From CAIVPM01 sp964477265 (GTDB lineage Bacteria; Bacteroidota; Bacteroidia; Chitinophagales; Chitinophagaceae): a stretch of 64,000 nucleotides of DNA. The notes below the pieces were generated by a model that saw nothing but the letters and a program-made list of their open reading frames with translations, had not been told where the DNA came from and ran no database searches. The position numbers and the translations under genes were made by a program. The stretch spans positions 26,312 through 90,311 of the forward strand of contig CAYZDJ010000009.1 of NCBI GenBank assembly GCA_964477265.1, given 5' to 3'. Position 1 is the first letter of the stretch, and each line of letters begins with the position of its first letter. Positions 42,977 to 52,500 of the stretch are shown here, one piece after another.

Positions 42977-44938
42977 TTAGTCAGGTATAACCAATTTGTT
43001 ATTTATCCTGTTTACATCAGCCATTCTTTGTGTTGGGTCTATTTCAATAGTTTTTATTTCTGTAATTTTTTTGTTGATGAAAAATGAATATGCAGGATGT
43101 GTCCATAACCATTCTTTTTCAACAATTCTTGATATGGTATTTTCTGCTGGTTTATTGCCAAACATTAAATTTAATGGAATATAATGCAGTTCTTGAGAAC
43201 CATCTTTATAGGTAATTAAAACATCAACAGGCATAGGCATTTTACCAACTCGTTCAATGCTGATTTGTGGTTTACCAGTTATAGAATCTGTGTTAATATT
43301 TCCTATTTTATAGTCAATGGTTTTGGTGGTGTTTATCCAGTATTCTTTATACCACTGCAAAGTGATGCCACTTGTTTTTTCTGCCACTCTTATAAAGTCA
43401 TTTGGATTGGGATGTTTAAATTTCCATGCTTTGTAATAGTCTAATAAAACTTTATCTCTTAAGCTATCGCTAATGATATAACCTAACTGACTTAAAAACG
43501 TTGCACCTTTAGAATAAACAGCTGTTGCATAGCCAAAGTTGGTATTGAAATGGTCTGCATGTGTAGTCATTGGTTCTTCAAATCCACTTTTAGCTAACTT
43601 AAAATAACCAGCATAATCATCGGCTTGCTTAAGCGGCAAATCGCTTTTATTTTTTTCAAAATCATCTTTATTTTTTTTCTTAGAAGCATCGCTTACATTG
43701 GGTGAATTTGTAGCCCAATTAACATTATAATAATCCATTACTTCATTTTCAGCAAATGTGGTAAAACCCTCATCCATCCAGCCATACAGGCTTTCATTTG
43801 TGCCTAATATATGTTGATACCAACTGTGCATCCACTCATGAAAAACAGTACCTAAACTTGAACTTTTAACAAGAGTAGCCATAGCATATTCCATGCCTCC
43901 ATCTCCACCTTGTATAAAACTGTATTGAGGATAAGGATAAGCACCAAAACGTTTTTCTATATAAGGCAACACTTTTTCGGCAGCCCATAGAACATTGCTC
44001 CATGCACTATCTGTACTTGCATTTCCAGCTTTATAAAATGCGTGAAGTACTAAGCCATTTCTCACTTTTTTTGAAATATGTTTATATGCAGTATCAGCAG
44101 CCCACACAAAATCGTGAATATTTTCCCCTACAAAATGCCATGCATTTTTATCTTTAAGTTTAAAATCTAATGTTGTAGGTTTTACTATTATAGAATTATC
44201 TTTATCGTACCCAAACCCTTTATCGCCTAATTGATGCAACATTCCTGTTGCGGCCACACAAAACTTTTTATCAATTTTAATTGTTACATCATAATCCCCC
44301 CACACACCATAAAACTCCCTTGCTATATATGGATTTGCATTCCAACCTTGATAATCATATTCCACCATTTTAGGATACCATTGGCTCATGCTAAATCTTA
44401 CACCTTCTGCATTATCCCTTCCACTCCTTCTTATTTGTATTGGTACTTGTGCTTCAAAAGTCACAACTATATTGGTTTTGCTTTTAGGCAAAATAGGTTT
44501 TGACAATTGAACTTCTAAAATAGTCTCGTGTTCTATTAATTTTTGTGCAATACCATTAATAGTAACTGTCTTTACATTTTGATATCCAATTTCGTTTGAC
44601 TTTAGTTTACCAATTCTATCTTTTACCCTACTATCCCAATCTGCTACAGGGTTCCCTTGTTTGTCTTTTCGTGTACTTAATTTTCCCAGTTCAGTACTTC
44701 TAACATCCATACTGCTATTAGGTCTAAAAGCATTCCAGTATAAATGAAAAAACAATTTTGTTAAAGTATCTGGCGAATTATTGGTGTATTCAATATTTTC
44801 TTTACCTGCAAACTGGTTAGCAACGTCATTAACATTAATATTTATATTGTATTTAATACGTTGTTGCCAACGGTCGGATTGAGAAAAACCAATTACTGAA
44901 CTTAAAACCAATATTGAAAATACTACACTTCTAATCAT
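42977..44938 (-). CDS. Exported M1-family metallopeptidase
   Basis: A 653-residue protein with a signal peptide (1-19, cleavage after GFSQ). The gluzincin motif is complete: His367-Glu368-x-x-His371 (FHEWMHSWYQ) with the third zinc ligand Glu390 (WMDEGF), exactly 19 residues after His371. The upstream exopeptidase motif is GGMEYAM, equivalent to the aminopeptidase GAMEN. An N-terminal beta domain (residues 25-230) and a C-terminal all-alpha region complete the M1 layout. It probably trims peptides in the periplasm or at the outer membrane. No T9SS domain is seen. Monocistronic. Confidence 0.9.
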   Translation of the reverse strand: MIRSVVFSILVLSSVIGFSQSDRWQQRIKYNININVNDVANQFAGKENIEYTNNSPDTLTKLFFHLYWNAFRPNSSMDVRSTELGKLSTRKDKQGNPVADWDSRVKDRIGKLKSNEIGYQNVKTVTINGIAQKLIEHETILEVQLSKPILPKSKTNIVVTFEAQVPIQIRRSGRDNAEGVRFSMSQWYPKMVEYDYQGWNANPYIAREFYGVWGDYDVTIKIDKKFCVAATGMLHQLGDKGFGYDKDNSIIVKPTTLDFKLKDKNAWHFVGENIHDFVWAADTAYKHISKKVRNGLVLHAFYKAGNASTDSAWSNVLWAAEKVLPYIEKRFGAYPYPQYSFIQGGDGGMEYAMATLVKSSSLGTVFHEWMHSWYQHILGTNESLYGWMDEGFTTFAENEVMDYYNVNWATNSPNVSDASKKKNKDDFEKNKSDLPLKQADDYAGYFKLAKSGFEEPMTTHADHFNTNFGYATAVYSKGATFLSQLGYIISDSLRDKVLLDYYKAWKFKHPNPNDFIRVAEKTSGITLQWYKEYWINTTKTIDYKIGNINTDSITGKPQISIERVGKMPMPVDVLITYKDGSQELHYIPLNLMFGNKPAENTISRIVEKEWLWTHPAYSFFINKKITEIKTIEIDPTQRMADVNRINNKLVIPD

Positions 44939-45002
44939 ATATAAAATTTTAGCAAATCTAAAGGTTGAACAATAAAAAGGGTTGAAAAACGATTATAAAA
45001 AA

Positions 45003-45032
45003 ACCCCAAACTGTTGAGAACAGATTTGGGGT
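45003..45032 (-). terminator. Hairpin with T tract on the minus strand
   Basis: ACCCCAAA-CTGTT pairs with AACAG-A-TTTGGGGT (one bulged A, 3-base loop). On the minus strand it is followed by seven T. No gene on that strand lies upstream within 380 bases, so the transcript it would end is unknown. Confidence 0.55.
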
Positions 45033-45168
45033 CTTATACGGTCTTAGTACAGACTTTATAAATGGTTTTTTCGGATATGGGACTCTAATGAGCCGTTATA
45101 GTGTTGTGAGCTGCACTAATTCCATGACAATATTACTATGGGACATTATTCAATTTTCACATTTAAAA

Positions 45169-45274
45169 AATTCAGGGGAAAATTCAGGGTATTGGGTCAA
45201 AAAATGCGAAAAAACCCCTTGCCAAAACCCCTGAATTTTTTGGACAAAACCCCTGAATTTTAAGCAAGGGTTTT
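45169..45274. repeat. Cluster of AATTCAGGGG / CCCCTGAATT repeats within a stem
   Basis: AATTCAGGG occurs at 45169 and 45181 (12-bp period). Its inverse CCCCTGAATT occurs at 45228 and 45250 (22-bp period). The latter two sit between AAAACCCCTTGC (45211-45222) and GCAAGGGTTTT (45264-45274), which pair and are followed by T6 on the plus strand. Confidence 0.7.
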
Positions 45275-45412
45275 TTAGATTATCCACATTATCAGTATTT
45301 TACATTTTAGATTAATTTAAAATCAATCGATTATGAGATTGCAGTTAAACCTTAACATTATTTCTGAAAATACTTTTACATCCACATTAATCAAATATCA
45401 AAAAAAAGTGTT

Positions 45413-45901
45413 ATGCAAACTGTAACAACCCAAACAAAAAAAGCTGGAAAATTAGCAAGTACTAAACATGTAGATGCAGTTATAAGAAATTATAAACAAG
45501 AAAGATGGATTCATAATAGTGAAAGAATTGGCAAAGAAGATAGTTTAAGTGCATGGTGGAGCATTGAAGAAATGGAGAATTTTATTGCCACTGCCAAAGA
45601 GCAAGGTGCAGATGGATTGAAATTTTATTTTGGTGCATACGGTAACGAATATGCTAAAACACCAGAGTATTCTGACAGACAAACCCTTGTTATGGTAGGC
45701 ACAAAAGAAGCTGAAACAAACTTAGGTGTAAAAAACAAAGATATTTATGTGCAAACAAGCACAGGTAGTAATATTTTGGCTAACTGCAACGCTGTTATGT
45801 GCCCACCAAAATGTGGTGGTATAGGTCCAGATACATTTGATGTTGATACGTTAGGTGTAACAATTATAGACAGAGGCGAAAAAGGTATATTGGTTTTTTA
45901 G
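45413..45901 (+). CDS. Conserved-looking cytoplasmic protein of unknown function
   Basis: A 162-residue protein without signal peptide or membrane segment. It has a helical start (HVDAVIRNYKQERW), an ordered core (AWWSIEEMENFIATAKEQGADGLKFYFGAYG) and a Cys-containing segment near 135 (CNAVMCPPKCGGIG), where three cysteines could bind metal. It ends in a beta hairpin (GVTIIDRGEKGILVF). The whole chain is compact and low in disorder, so it is a real protein, but I do not recognise the family. It is preceded by the repeat-rich stretch and followed by a terminator, so it is probably monocistronic. Confidence 0.7.
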   Translation: MQTVTTQTKKAGKLASTKHVDAVIRNYKQERWIHNSERIGKEDSLSAWWSIEEMENFIATAKEQGADGLKFYFGAYGNEYAKTPEYSDRQTLVMVGTKEAETNLGVKNKDIYVQTSTGSNILANCNAVMCPPKCGGIGPDTFDVDTLGVTIIDRGEKGILVF

Positions 45902-45939
45902 GAAGTATCAATACATAAATTATTTTAATTGTTAATAAC

Positions 45940-45975
45940 AGCAAGCTATTCAAATATTTGGGTAGCTTGTTTTTG
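45940..45975 (+). terminator. Terminator of the 45413 gene
   Basis: GCAAGCTA pairs with TAGCTTGT around an inner CAAAT/ATTTG stem, followed by T5. Confidence 0.7.
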
Positions 45976-46023
45976 TTGCAATAAACAATACATATTACAT
46001 TTGGCTGTAATTAAAAAATTATT

Positions 46024-46719
46024 GTGGGAACTTTAACTGAAAATATTTATTACTTTTTGCTTATACTAAGTATTGTAACAGGTTTTGTTTTTGTAATTAC
46101 TAACAAAAAAGTTACATCTATTCATCTACTCCCATTGTTCTTTGCAATTACATTTGGTGTCGAAAAATATGGCGAATACTTGATTGATCATTTACAAAAA
46201 AATTATTGGCTATTTAACTATTTTACAGTAGTGCAAATATTTTTTTATACCTGGCTTCTTGGAACAATGTATGTATCTAAACAGGCTCAAAAAAAACTAC
46301 TTTTGTTAAATATATTTGTGTTTATTGTTTCATTAACAAATGTCATTTTTTTTCAGGGTATTAAGCGTTTCCATACAATTACCTATGGTATAGGAAGCAT
46401 AATGCTTGTAGCAAGTTGTGTATATTATTACTACCAGTTATTTAAATATCCTACAGTGCAGCAATTATTGAAACAAGCCAATTTCTGGATAGTAAATGCC
46501 ATGCTTTTTTATTTTGTATGTGGCTTTCCCATATTTGTTTTAAATAATATTTATTACAAAAAAGTTTCGGTAGTAATATGGCCTACCATAGCTGCCATAA
46601 GCGATTGTAACAATATTGTATTCTATACATTTATAATTATCGCTTTTTTATATAAAATAAAGCCACAAAAAATTACAAATATTTTTAAAAGAACAAACAA
46701 TCAATTGTACACTGGCTGA
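46024..46719 (+). CDS. Seven-TM membrane protein of unknown function
   Basis: A 231-residue protein with seven evenly spaced hydrophobic segments and short loops. No conserved catalytic motif is seen. The layout resembles the 7TM sensor-type membrane domains of Bacteroidota, here without an attached kinase or regulator. The start is GTG (GTLTENIYYFLL), since no ATG lies near the first membrane segment. The 3' end overlaps the convergent MtfA-like gene by 19 bases. Confidence 0.65.
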   Translation: MGTLTENIYYFLLILSIVTGFVFVITNKKVTSIHLLPLFFAITFGVEKYGEYLIDHLQKNYWLFNYFTVVQIFFYTWLLGTMYVSKQAQKKLLLLNIFVFIVSLTNVIFFQGIKRFHTITYGIGSIMLVASCVYYYYQLFKYPTVQQLLKQANFWIVNAMLFYFVCGFPIFVLNNIYYKKVSVVIWPTIAAISDCNNIVFYTFIIIAFLYKIKPQKITNIFKRTNNQLYTG

Positions 46720-47726
46720 TTGGCTAGAACTGGATTTTGTTTAAGAATATCTTTCAATGCATCAAATACTCTTGGATAGTGGTTGTATAAATCACTTGCA
46801 CGCTCAAAAAACAGCTCAACACTTACAGCCCAAAATTCCTGCAGGTTAGTAAAGGCATAATCAGTATACAAGTCATGTGGGCATTTTTTTTGTTCCAAAA
46901 CAGTTTCGCCTTTATACATCAGTTCATTAAAATGCAGTTCAAAGCTGTCATCATCTTTATCCACTACAATCTCCTGAAAATATAATGCATGGGCCATTTC
47001 GTGCAATCCAACATTATTGCCATCTTCATAATTTCCAAATCCTTTAAGCAGTTGGTTCCAGGCAAGCGTTATGCAACTTCCCTGAACATTTCCTGCTAAA
47101 ACCCTCATACTGTTTTCAGCAAAATACTCTTCTTTATGAATTTGTATATATGGATAATGTGGAAATTCAAAACTATCTAGCCCAAAGCTTATTTGCACAG
47201 CAGCTGCACTTATCAAAACCGGCATCTCCTTAAATGGCTCATCAGAATGAATAATAAATTGCTTTGAATGCATAAACTTCATCAACCTATCATAAAACTT
47301 ATATTGCAAATCTCTGTTAAGGTTTCTGTAATAAGTATAATGTTTCTCCAAAATATAGGTCACATCTGCATTAGTTAAATCCAGGTTGCTGGCATCATAT
47401 ACCCAATAATTATTTTGTTTGCCAATGTGTGCATTTGCATAGCTAATTTCTTCATGATTGCCATTAGCATTGAGATAAATACCAAACCATTTTTCTATTT
47501 TTTCCTTTATGCTGTCTAACAACACTACACCAACTTTTATTACAACATATGCTGCTATAATTAGTAAAAAAATGAAAGGCAGCAAATGCAAAAAAGTTTT
47601 GCCATTATTATTAGTTACCTCATTACCTCTTATTACCTCGTTAATTTGTGTAACAATTGAATCAGGTAAGCCATTGGTTCCCAATTTAATTGTATCATCA
47701 ATTGATATGTAGGTGGTATCTGGCAT
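46701..47726 (-). CDS. MtfA-like zinc peptidase with N-terminal membrane anchor
   Basis: A 341-residue protein. One membrane segment (about 45-65) is followed by a cytoplasmic or periplasmic domain of the MtfA (DgsA anti-repressor) type: RVLAGNVQGSCITLAWNQLL, then GNNVGLHEMAHALYF with the HExxH zinc site, and TNLQEFWAVSVELFFE, where the Glu is the likely third ligand. MtfA of enterobacteria binds the glucose regulator Mlc and has aminopeptidase activity; this membrane-anchored Bacteroidota form may have another target. The ATG 47726 replaces an upstream TTG. It is divergent from pckA, a gluconeogenic gene, which is a suggestive but unproven neighbour. Confidence 0.82.
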   Translation of the reverse strand: MPDTTYISIDDTIKLGTNGLPDSIVTQINEVIRGNEVTNNNGKTFLHLLPFIFLLIIAAYVVIKVGVVLLDSIKEKIEKWFGIYLNANGNHEEISYANAHIGKQNNYWVYDASNLDLTNADVTYILEKHYTYYRNLNRDLQYKFYDRLMKFMHSKQFIIHSDEPFKEMPVLISAAAVQISFGLDSFEFPHYPYIQIHKEEYFAENSMRVLAGNVQGSCITLAWNQLLKGFGNYEDGNNVGLHEMAHALYFQEIVVDKDDDSFELHFNELMYKGETVLEQKKCPHDLYTDYAFTNLQEFWAVSVELFFERASDLYNHYPRVFDALKDILKQNPVLANQPVYN

Positions 47727-47861
47727 GTAGCAAAATAACTGCAATAATACAAAAGGGATTTATATGCAAAAAAGCAAGTATAAAATGTGAGTTATACACA
47801 TTTATTTTTTTAAAACGATTGCACCTCTATTTTTGCAAAACTAACAAACGTAAGTTAACTT

Positions 47862-49469
47862 ATGTCTATACCACAAACAATACAAATCCCTACAGAAAAA
47901 TTATTGCAATTAGGTATTGCAGAATCAGTAAATATCCATTATCAATTGCAGCCTGAAGAGCTTGCTGAGCAAACACTTCAAAGAAACCAGGGCACACTTA
48001 ACGACACTGGTGCATTGTGCATTAACACTGGAGAATTTACTGGAAGAAGTCCGATGGACAAGTTTATAGTTAAAGATTCAATAACAGAAAATACTGTTCA
48101 TTGGAATAACTTTAACATTCCAATTGATGAAAAATATTTTCTTCAGTTGCGTAGCAAAATTTTAAATTATTTAAGCAGTAAAGATGAAATTTGGGTGCGT
48201 GATGCATATGCTTGTGCAGATGAAAGTTACAAGCTAAACATCAGGGTTATTAACGAGCAACCTTCAAGCAATTTGTTTGCTTATAATATGTTCCTTCGCC
48301 CAGAAGAGGAGCAACTTGAAGACTTTACACCTGAATGGCACATTATACAGGCACCAGGCTTTAAGGCAGATCCAAAAGTTGATGGCACACGCCAGCACAA
48401 TTTTGCCATTGTTTCATTTACACACAAAACAATTATTATTGGTGGTACTGGCTACACAGGAGAAATGAAGAAAGGAATATTTACTATCCTTAACTACATT
48501 TTGCCACACAATAAAAATGTGCTAAGCATGCACTGCAGTGCAAATATGGGCAACGAAGGTGATGTTGCTGTTTTCTTTGGTTTAAGTGGCACTGGTAAAA
48601 CTACTTTAAGTGCCGACCCTAACAGAAAATTAATTGGCGATGATGAGCATGGCTGGACAAGCAATTCTGTATTTAACTTTGAAGGTGGTTGCTATGCTAA
48701 ACTAATTGATTTAACTGAAGAAAAAGAACCTGAAATTTACAGGGCAATTAAACCAGGTGCATTGGTTGAAAACGTTGGTTTTATTGACAACACTAACAAA
48801 ATTGATTTTGCTGCAAAACCAATAACAGAGAATACAAGGGTTAGTTATCCATTAAACTATATCAGTAATTCGCTTGAGCCTAGTATTGGCGGTTTACCAA
48901 AAAATATTTTCTTTTTAACCTGCGATGCTTATGGTGTTTTACCTCCAATAAGCAAGTTAAGTGCAGGGCAGGCTATGTATCAGTTTATAAGTGGCTATAC
49001 TGCACGTGTAGCTGGCACAGAAGCTGGCGTTACCGAGCCTAAAGCTACATTTAGTGCTTGCTTTGGTGCACCATTTTTGCCATTGCACCCAGGATTTTAT
49101 GCCAAAATGCTTGGCGATAAAATGAGAGAAAATAATGTGAACATTTGGATGATTAATACTGGCTGGAGTGGTGGTGCCTATGGTGTGGGCAAAAGAATGA
49201 AACTGAGCTATACCAGAGCTATGATTACTGCTGCTTTAAATGGCGACCTTAATAATGTTGAGTTTGAGGCACATCCTGTATTTGGAATGATGATGCCAAA
49301 AACCTGCCCTAATGTGCCAAAAGAAATTTTACATCCTAAATTTACGTGGGCAAATAGGGATGAATATGATACTACCGCCAAAAAACTGGCACAAATGTTT
49401 ATTACAAATTTTGAAAAATATGAAGCAGAAGTTAATAGTGAAATATTAGCTGCTGCACCAAAAGTTTAA
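47862..49469 (+). CDS. pckA: Phosphoenolpyruvate carboxykinase (ATP)
   Basis: A 535-residue cytoplasmic enzyme that converts oxaloacetate and ATP to phosphoenolpyruvate in gluconeogenesis. Visible are GEFTGRSPMDKFIV, the metal/substrate region MHCSANMG, the P loop GLSGTGKTTLSADP, the kinase-2 motif LIGDDEHGW, and ENTRVSYPLNYI. Full family length. A -7 box TATTTTTG (47828-47835) lies 26 bases before the ATG, although its -33 box is unclear. Monocistronic, with a strong terminator. Confidence 0.97.
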   Translation: MSIPQTIQIPTEKLLQLGIAESVNIHYQLQPEELAEQTLQRNQGTLNDTGALCINTGEFTGRSPMDKFIVKDSITENTVHWNNFNIPIDEKYFLQLRSKILNYLSSKDEIWVRDAYACADESYKLNIRVINEQPSSNLFAYNMFLRPEEEQLEDFTPEWHIIQAPGFKADPKVDGTRQHNFAIVSFTHKTIIIGGTGYTGEMKKGIFTILNYILPHNKNVLSMHCSANMGNEGDVAVFFGLSGTGKTTLSADPNRKLIGDDEHGWTSNSVFNFEGGCYAKLIDLTEEKEPEIYRAIKPGALVENVGFIDNTNKIDFAAKPITENTRVSYPLNYISNSLEPSIGGLPKNIFFLTCDAYGVLPPISKLSAGQAMYQFISGYTARVAGTEAGVTEPKATFSACFGAPFLPLHPGFYAKMLGDKMRENNVNIWMINTGWSGGAYGVGKRMKLSYTRAMITAALNGDLNNVEFEAHPVFGMMMPKTCPNVPKEILHPKFTWANRDEYDTTAKKLAQMFITNFEKYEAEVNSEILAAAPKV

Positions 49470-49501
49470 CGGGTCTCTTCGATTGCTGTGAACATAGAAG
49501 G

Positions 49502-49533
49502 AGTTCTGATGAAAGTCAGAACTCTTTTTTTTA
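49502..49533 (+). terminator. Terminator of pckA
   Basis: Perfect arms GAGTTCTGA and TCAGAACTC with a 6-base loop and a T8 tract. It abuts the end of the convergent subtilase gene. Confidence 0.88.
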
Positions 49534-52500
49534 TTGAGGCATTTTAACAATTTTTTCTACAACTGTTTTATCAGTATAAATCATTCGCAAAAAATATACA
49601 TCACTTGCTAAGCCATATAAACTAAGTTGTATGTCTTTATCTGCATTACCATTGACTTGCATGGTTTTTACTTTTCGCCCAATGCTATTAATTAATTCAA
49701 TAGTTTTTAAAGTTGTGGGTGTGTTTAAGTGTTGAATATTTATAATATTTTTTGCAGGGTTGGGATATATAGCATAACCTTTTTCCTGAATACCTTGAGG
49801 ATAAAATTTCGCAAATACGTTAATATTATCTAAGTACATATCATTGCCCCAAAGATTAATATTTCTAAAACGTATCTGTATCACATCCCCTACTCTAAAA
49901 TTAGTTGAAAGTAGCATGGAATCTGATTTCCATTGATTTTGTTCTGGGAAAAATTCATACACTTCATTGGCAATTTGATTAAATGTTGTCAAATTTTTTC
50001 CTGTTTTTTTCCAAAGCGTTTTCCATGTAGCTCCACAATCTTTTGTGTAATCAATTTGCAGTGTATCAAAAAAAGTTGAGTCAGTTAACCTACGTAAGGC
50101 ATAGGCATAATCAAAAGTTAAAAAAGCACTATCATAATTTTTGCTGCAAAAAAAAGCAGGGGTTATAAGGTCATCAATCTTATTTCTATCTCTATACACA
50201 TAGTTTTTCATTACAATACTTTTATTACTGTTTTTGCCAGCAATATTTGTTGTAACCCAAGTTATCTCATCTGCAATATTTTGTTGTGTGGTCCAGTCTT
50301 TTGGCAATAGTTCATTTACTTCAAATCCTTCGCTGATAGGATTTTTAACATAAGTGTCTATATAAAAGCTAATAGAAATTGTGTCGTTTAAATTATAATT
50401 ATCTGTAACATTATTTAGCAGTATACTAAATATTTTTATAGCATGATTACCAGCTGAAACAGTTGATGAATTAAGGGTTACAACTACGCTATCATTTTTG
50501 TTTAAATTTCCATTCCAGTTTGTAGAAACAATATTACCACCATCAATACTATAATTTATTTTGCAAGATGTAATATTGCTAAACCCTTTATTCATAAGTA
50601 TTACAACAGGTTTTATTTCTTTATCACAAGTTGTATTTATCAATGAAATAAATTTAGTTACAGCAATATCGTTTTTATACAACACATCTATATTAATATT
50701 ATCCAAGAACAAATTATTGCCTTTGCCATTTGTAGCTTTAAAAGCAAACTGCAAATTTTTATTGTTTTTATAAGAAGATACATCAAGCGAAATGTTTTTC
50801 CATTTACTAGCAGAAAAAGGATAGAATGCACTATCTGCAAGGCTTGCAGAGGTTGCTAATGTTTGCCCTCCATCTTTCCAAAGACTTGTAAAGCTATTGC
50901 CGCAATCTATTGAAATCAAAACTTCAAAGCTATCTGCAATAGGCAAACCTGTATTTCTATATTGATATGCATACCAAAAATTTAGCTTAATAGAATCTGT
51001 ATTTTGCACATTAATTAATGGGCTTGTTAGTATATCAACCGCACCCAACAAAGTATTTAAATTATAGTTATACATACACATACTGTAGTTGTCATTAATT
51101 CCTGTGTGTGCTGTATCCTGTGCTGTATGTATCCAGCTTATGTCATTATCTGGGTTTATCGTTCTCCATTGCTGTGTAGGAAATAAAGGAAGGAAATCAA
51201 AGTTTTGTTCAGCACTGCCACTTGCATTAATATAAGCAGGAGCAATTATTTCAGCAGTTCTTCCCAAGGAATAATTATTACTTGCATCTACACTAAATAT
51301 TTTAAAATAATGCAACATACTATCGTTGTTTACAATAGATAAATTACTTGCATTGCCAACATAAATAACTTTTGCATTATTACTAAAACTATTGCCAATG
51401 CTATATTGTATACCATTAATAGCAACTCCAATATCATTAATATTGCTATAAACAATTACTACATTTTTACTATTATTTTTCCAGCTAAGGTCAATGCTAT
51501 TGCAATTATATTTTGCTTTAAAGCTATCAACAGTTGCAACAGTGTTATTATTTAAAATAGCTTGTGCTTTTTGCAAAGCTCTATAAGCATTCAATCTTCC
51601 AGTGCCTATTAAATTTATAAAATTTGGATTAAGAGAATCAATATTATCTGTTGTGGAAAGTATAATATCTCTAACATCGCTTGCACTTGCTTTGCCTGCT
51701 AGTTTACTGGCTACAAGTGCTGCTACGCCTGCAACTTGTGGGCAAGCTGCACTTGTACCTTGATCCATTGCATAGCCACCATTACTCGTTGTACTTAATA
51801 TTTGTCCAGCTGCTCCATTTCTATCTTCACCACCAGGTGCTGCAATATCAACCCAACTTCCATAGGTTGAATAATATGTTTTTTCATCTCTGTTATTGGT
51901 AGCTGCAACACAAATTACTCTATCGTAGCTCGATGGAAAATATTTTAAAGGCTTGCTTATATTACCTGCTGCAAAAATTACTAACCCACCTTGCAACACA
52001 CTGCCACCAGCAGTTTCAATAAAATAGTCAATAGCATCCATTACATTCAATTCATACAATCCAGCTACATCATAAGCCCAGCTATTGCTACTTATGCAAG
52101 CTCCATTGTCTGCAGCATATATATAGCTTTCGGCAGAACCATTGCTTACAAAACCCCCATTTCTAATATCAAAAATCTGACAACTCATTAATCTTGCACC
52201 ACTATTTACACTGCCATTTCCACCAGCAATACCACTTACTCCAATTCCATTATTATTAACAGCAGCAATAGTTCCACCAGTATAAGTGCCATGATAACCA
52301 GGAATAATTGTATTGTTATTATCAATGAAATTAAAACTTTTATTAGGCAAAATATTTTGTGCTAAATCAGGATGATTAAGTTGTACTCCCATATCGTGAA
52401 GAGAAACAATAACCTGTGGTTTACCAGTTTCAATATCCCATGCATCAAGTAGCTTTATGTCTTTGCCAATTTTTCCAGAACCTTGGCCAGTGTTGTTGTA

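Larger units (their letters stand above)
44939..45412. other. 474-bp gene-free stretch with nested repeats
   Basis: No convincing reading frame on either strand. It holds a hairpin with a minus-strand T tract (45003-45032) and a cluster of CCCCTGAATT motifs inside a larger stem (45169-45274), both listed separately. The rest is AT-rich leader of the gene at 45413. It looks like a lost mobile-element attachment region or an undescribed structured RNA; the sequence does not decide. Confidence 0.5.

Noticed and set aside
44996..45400. A tmRNA or other known structured RNA on the minus strand
   Set aside because: No tRNA-like end, no tag reading frame and no recognisable conserved core; only a terminator-like hairpin supports a transcript.
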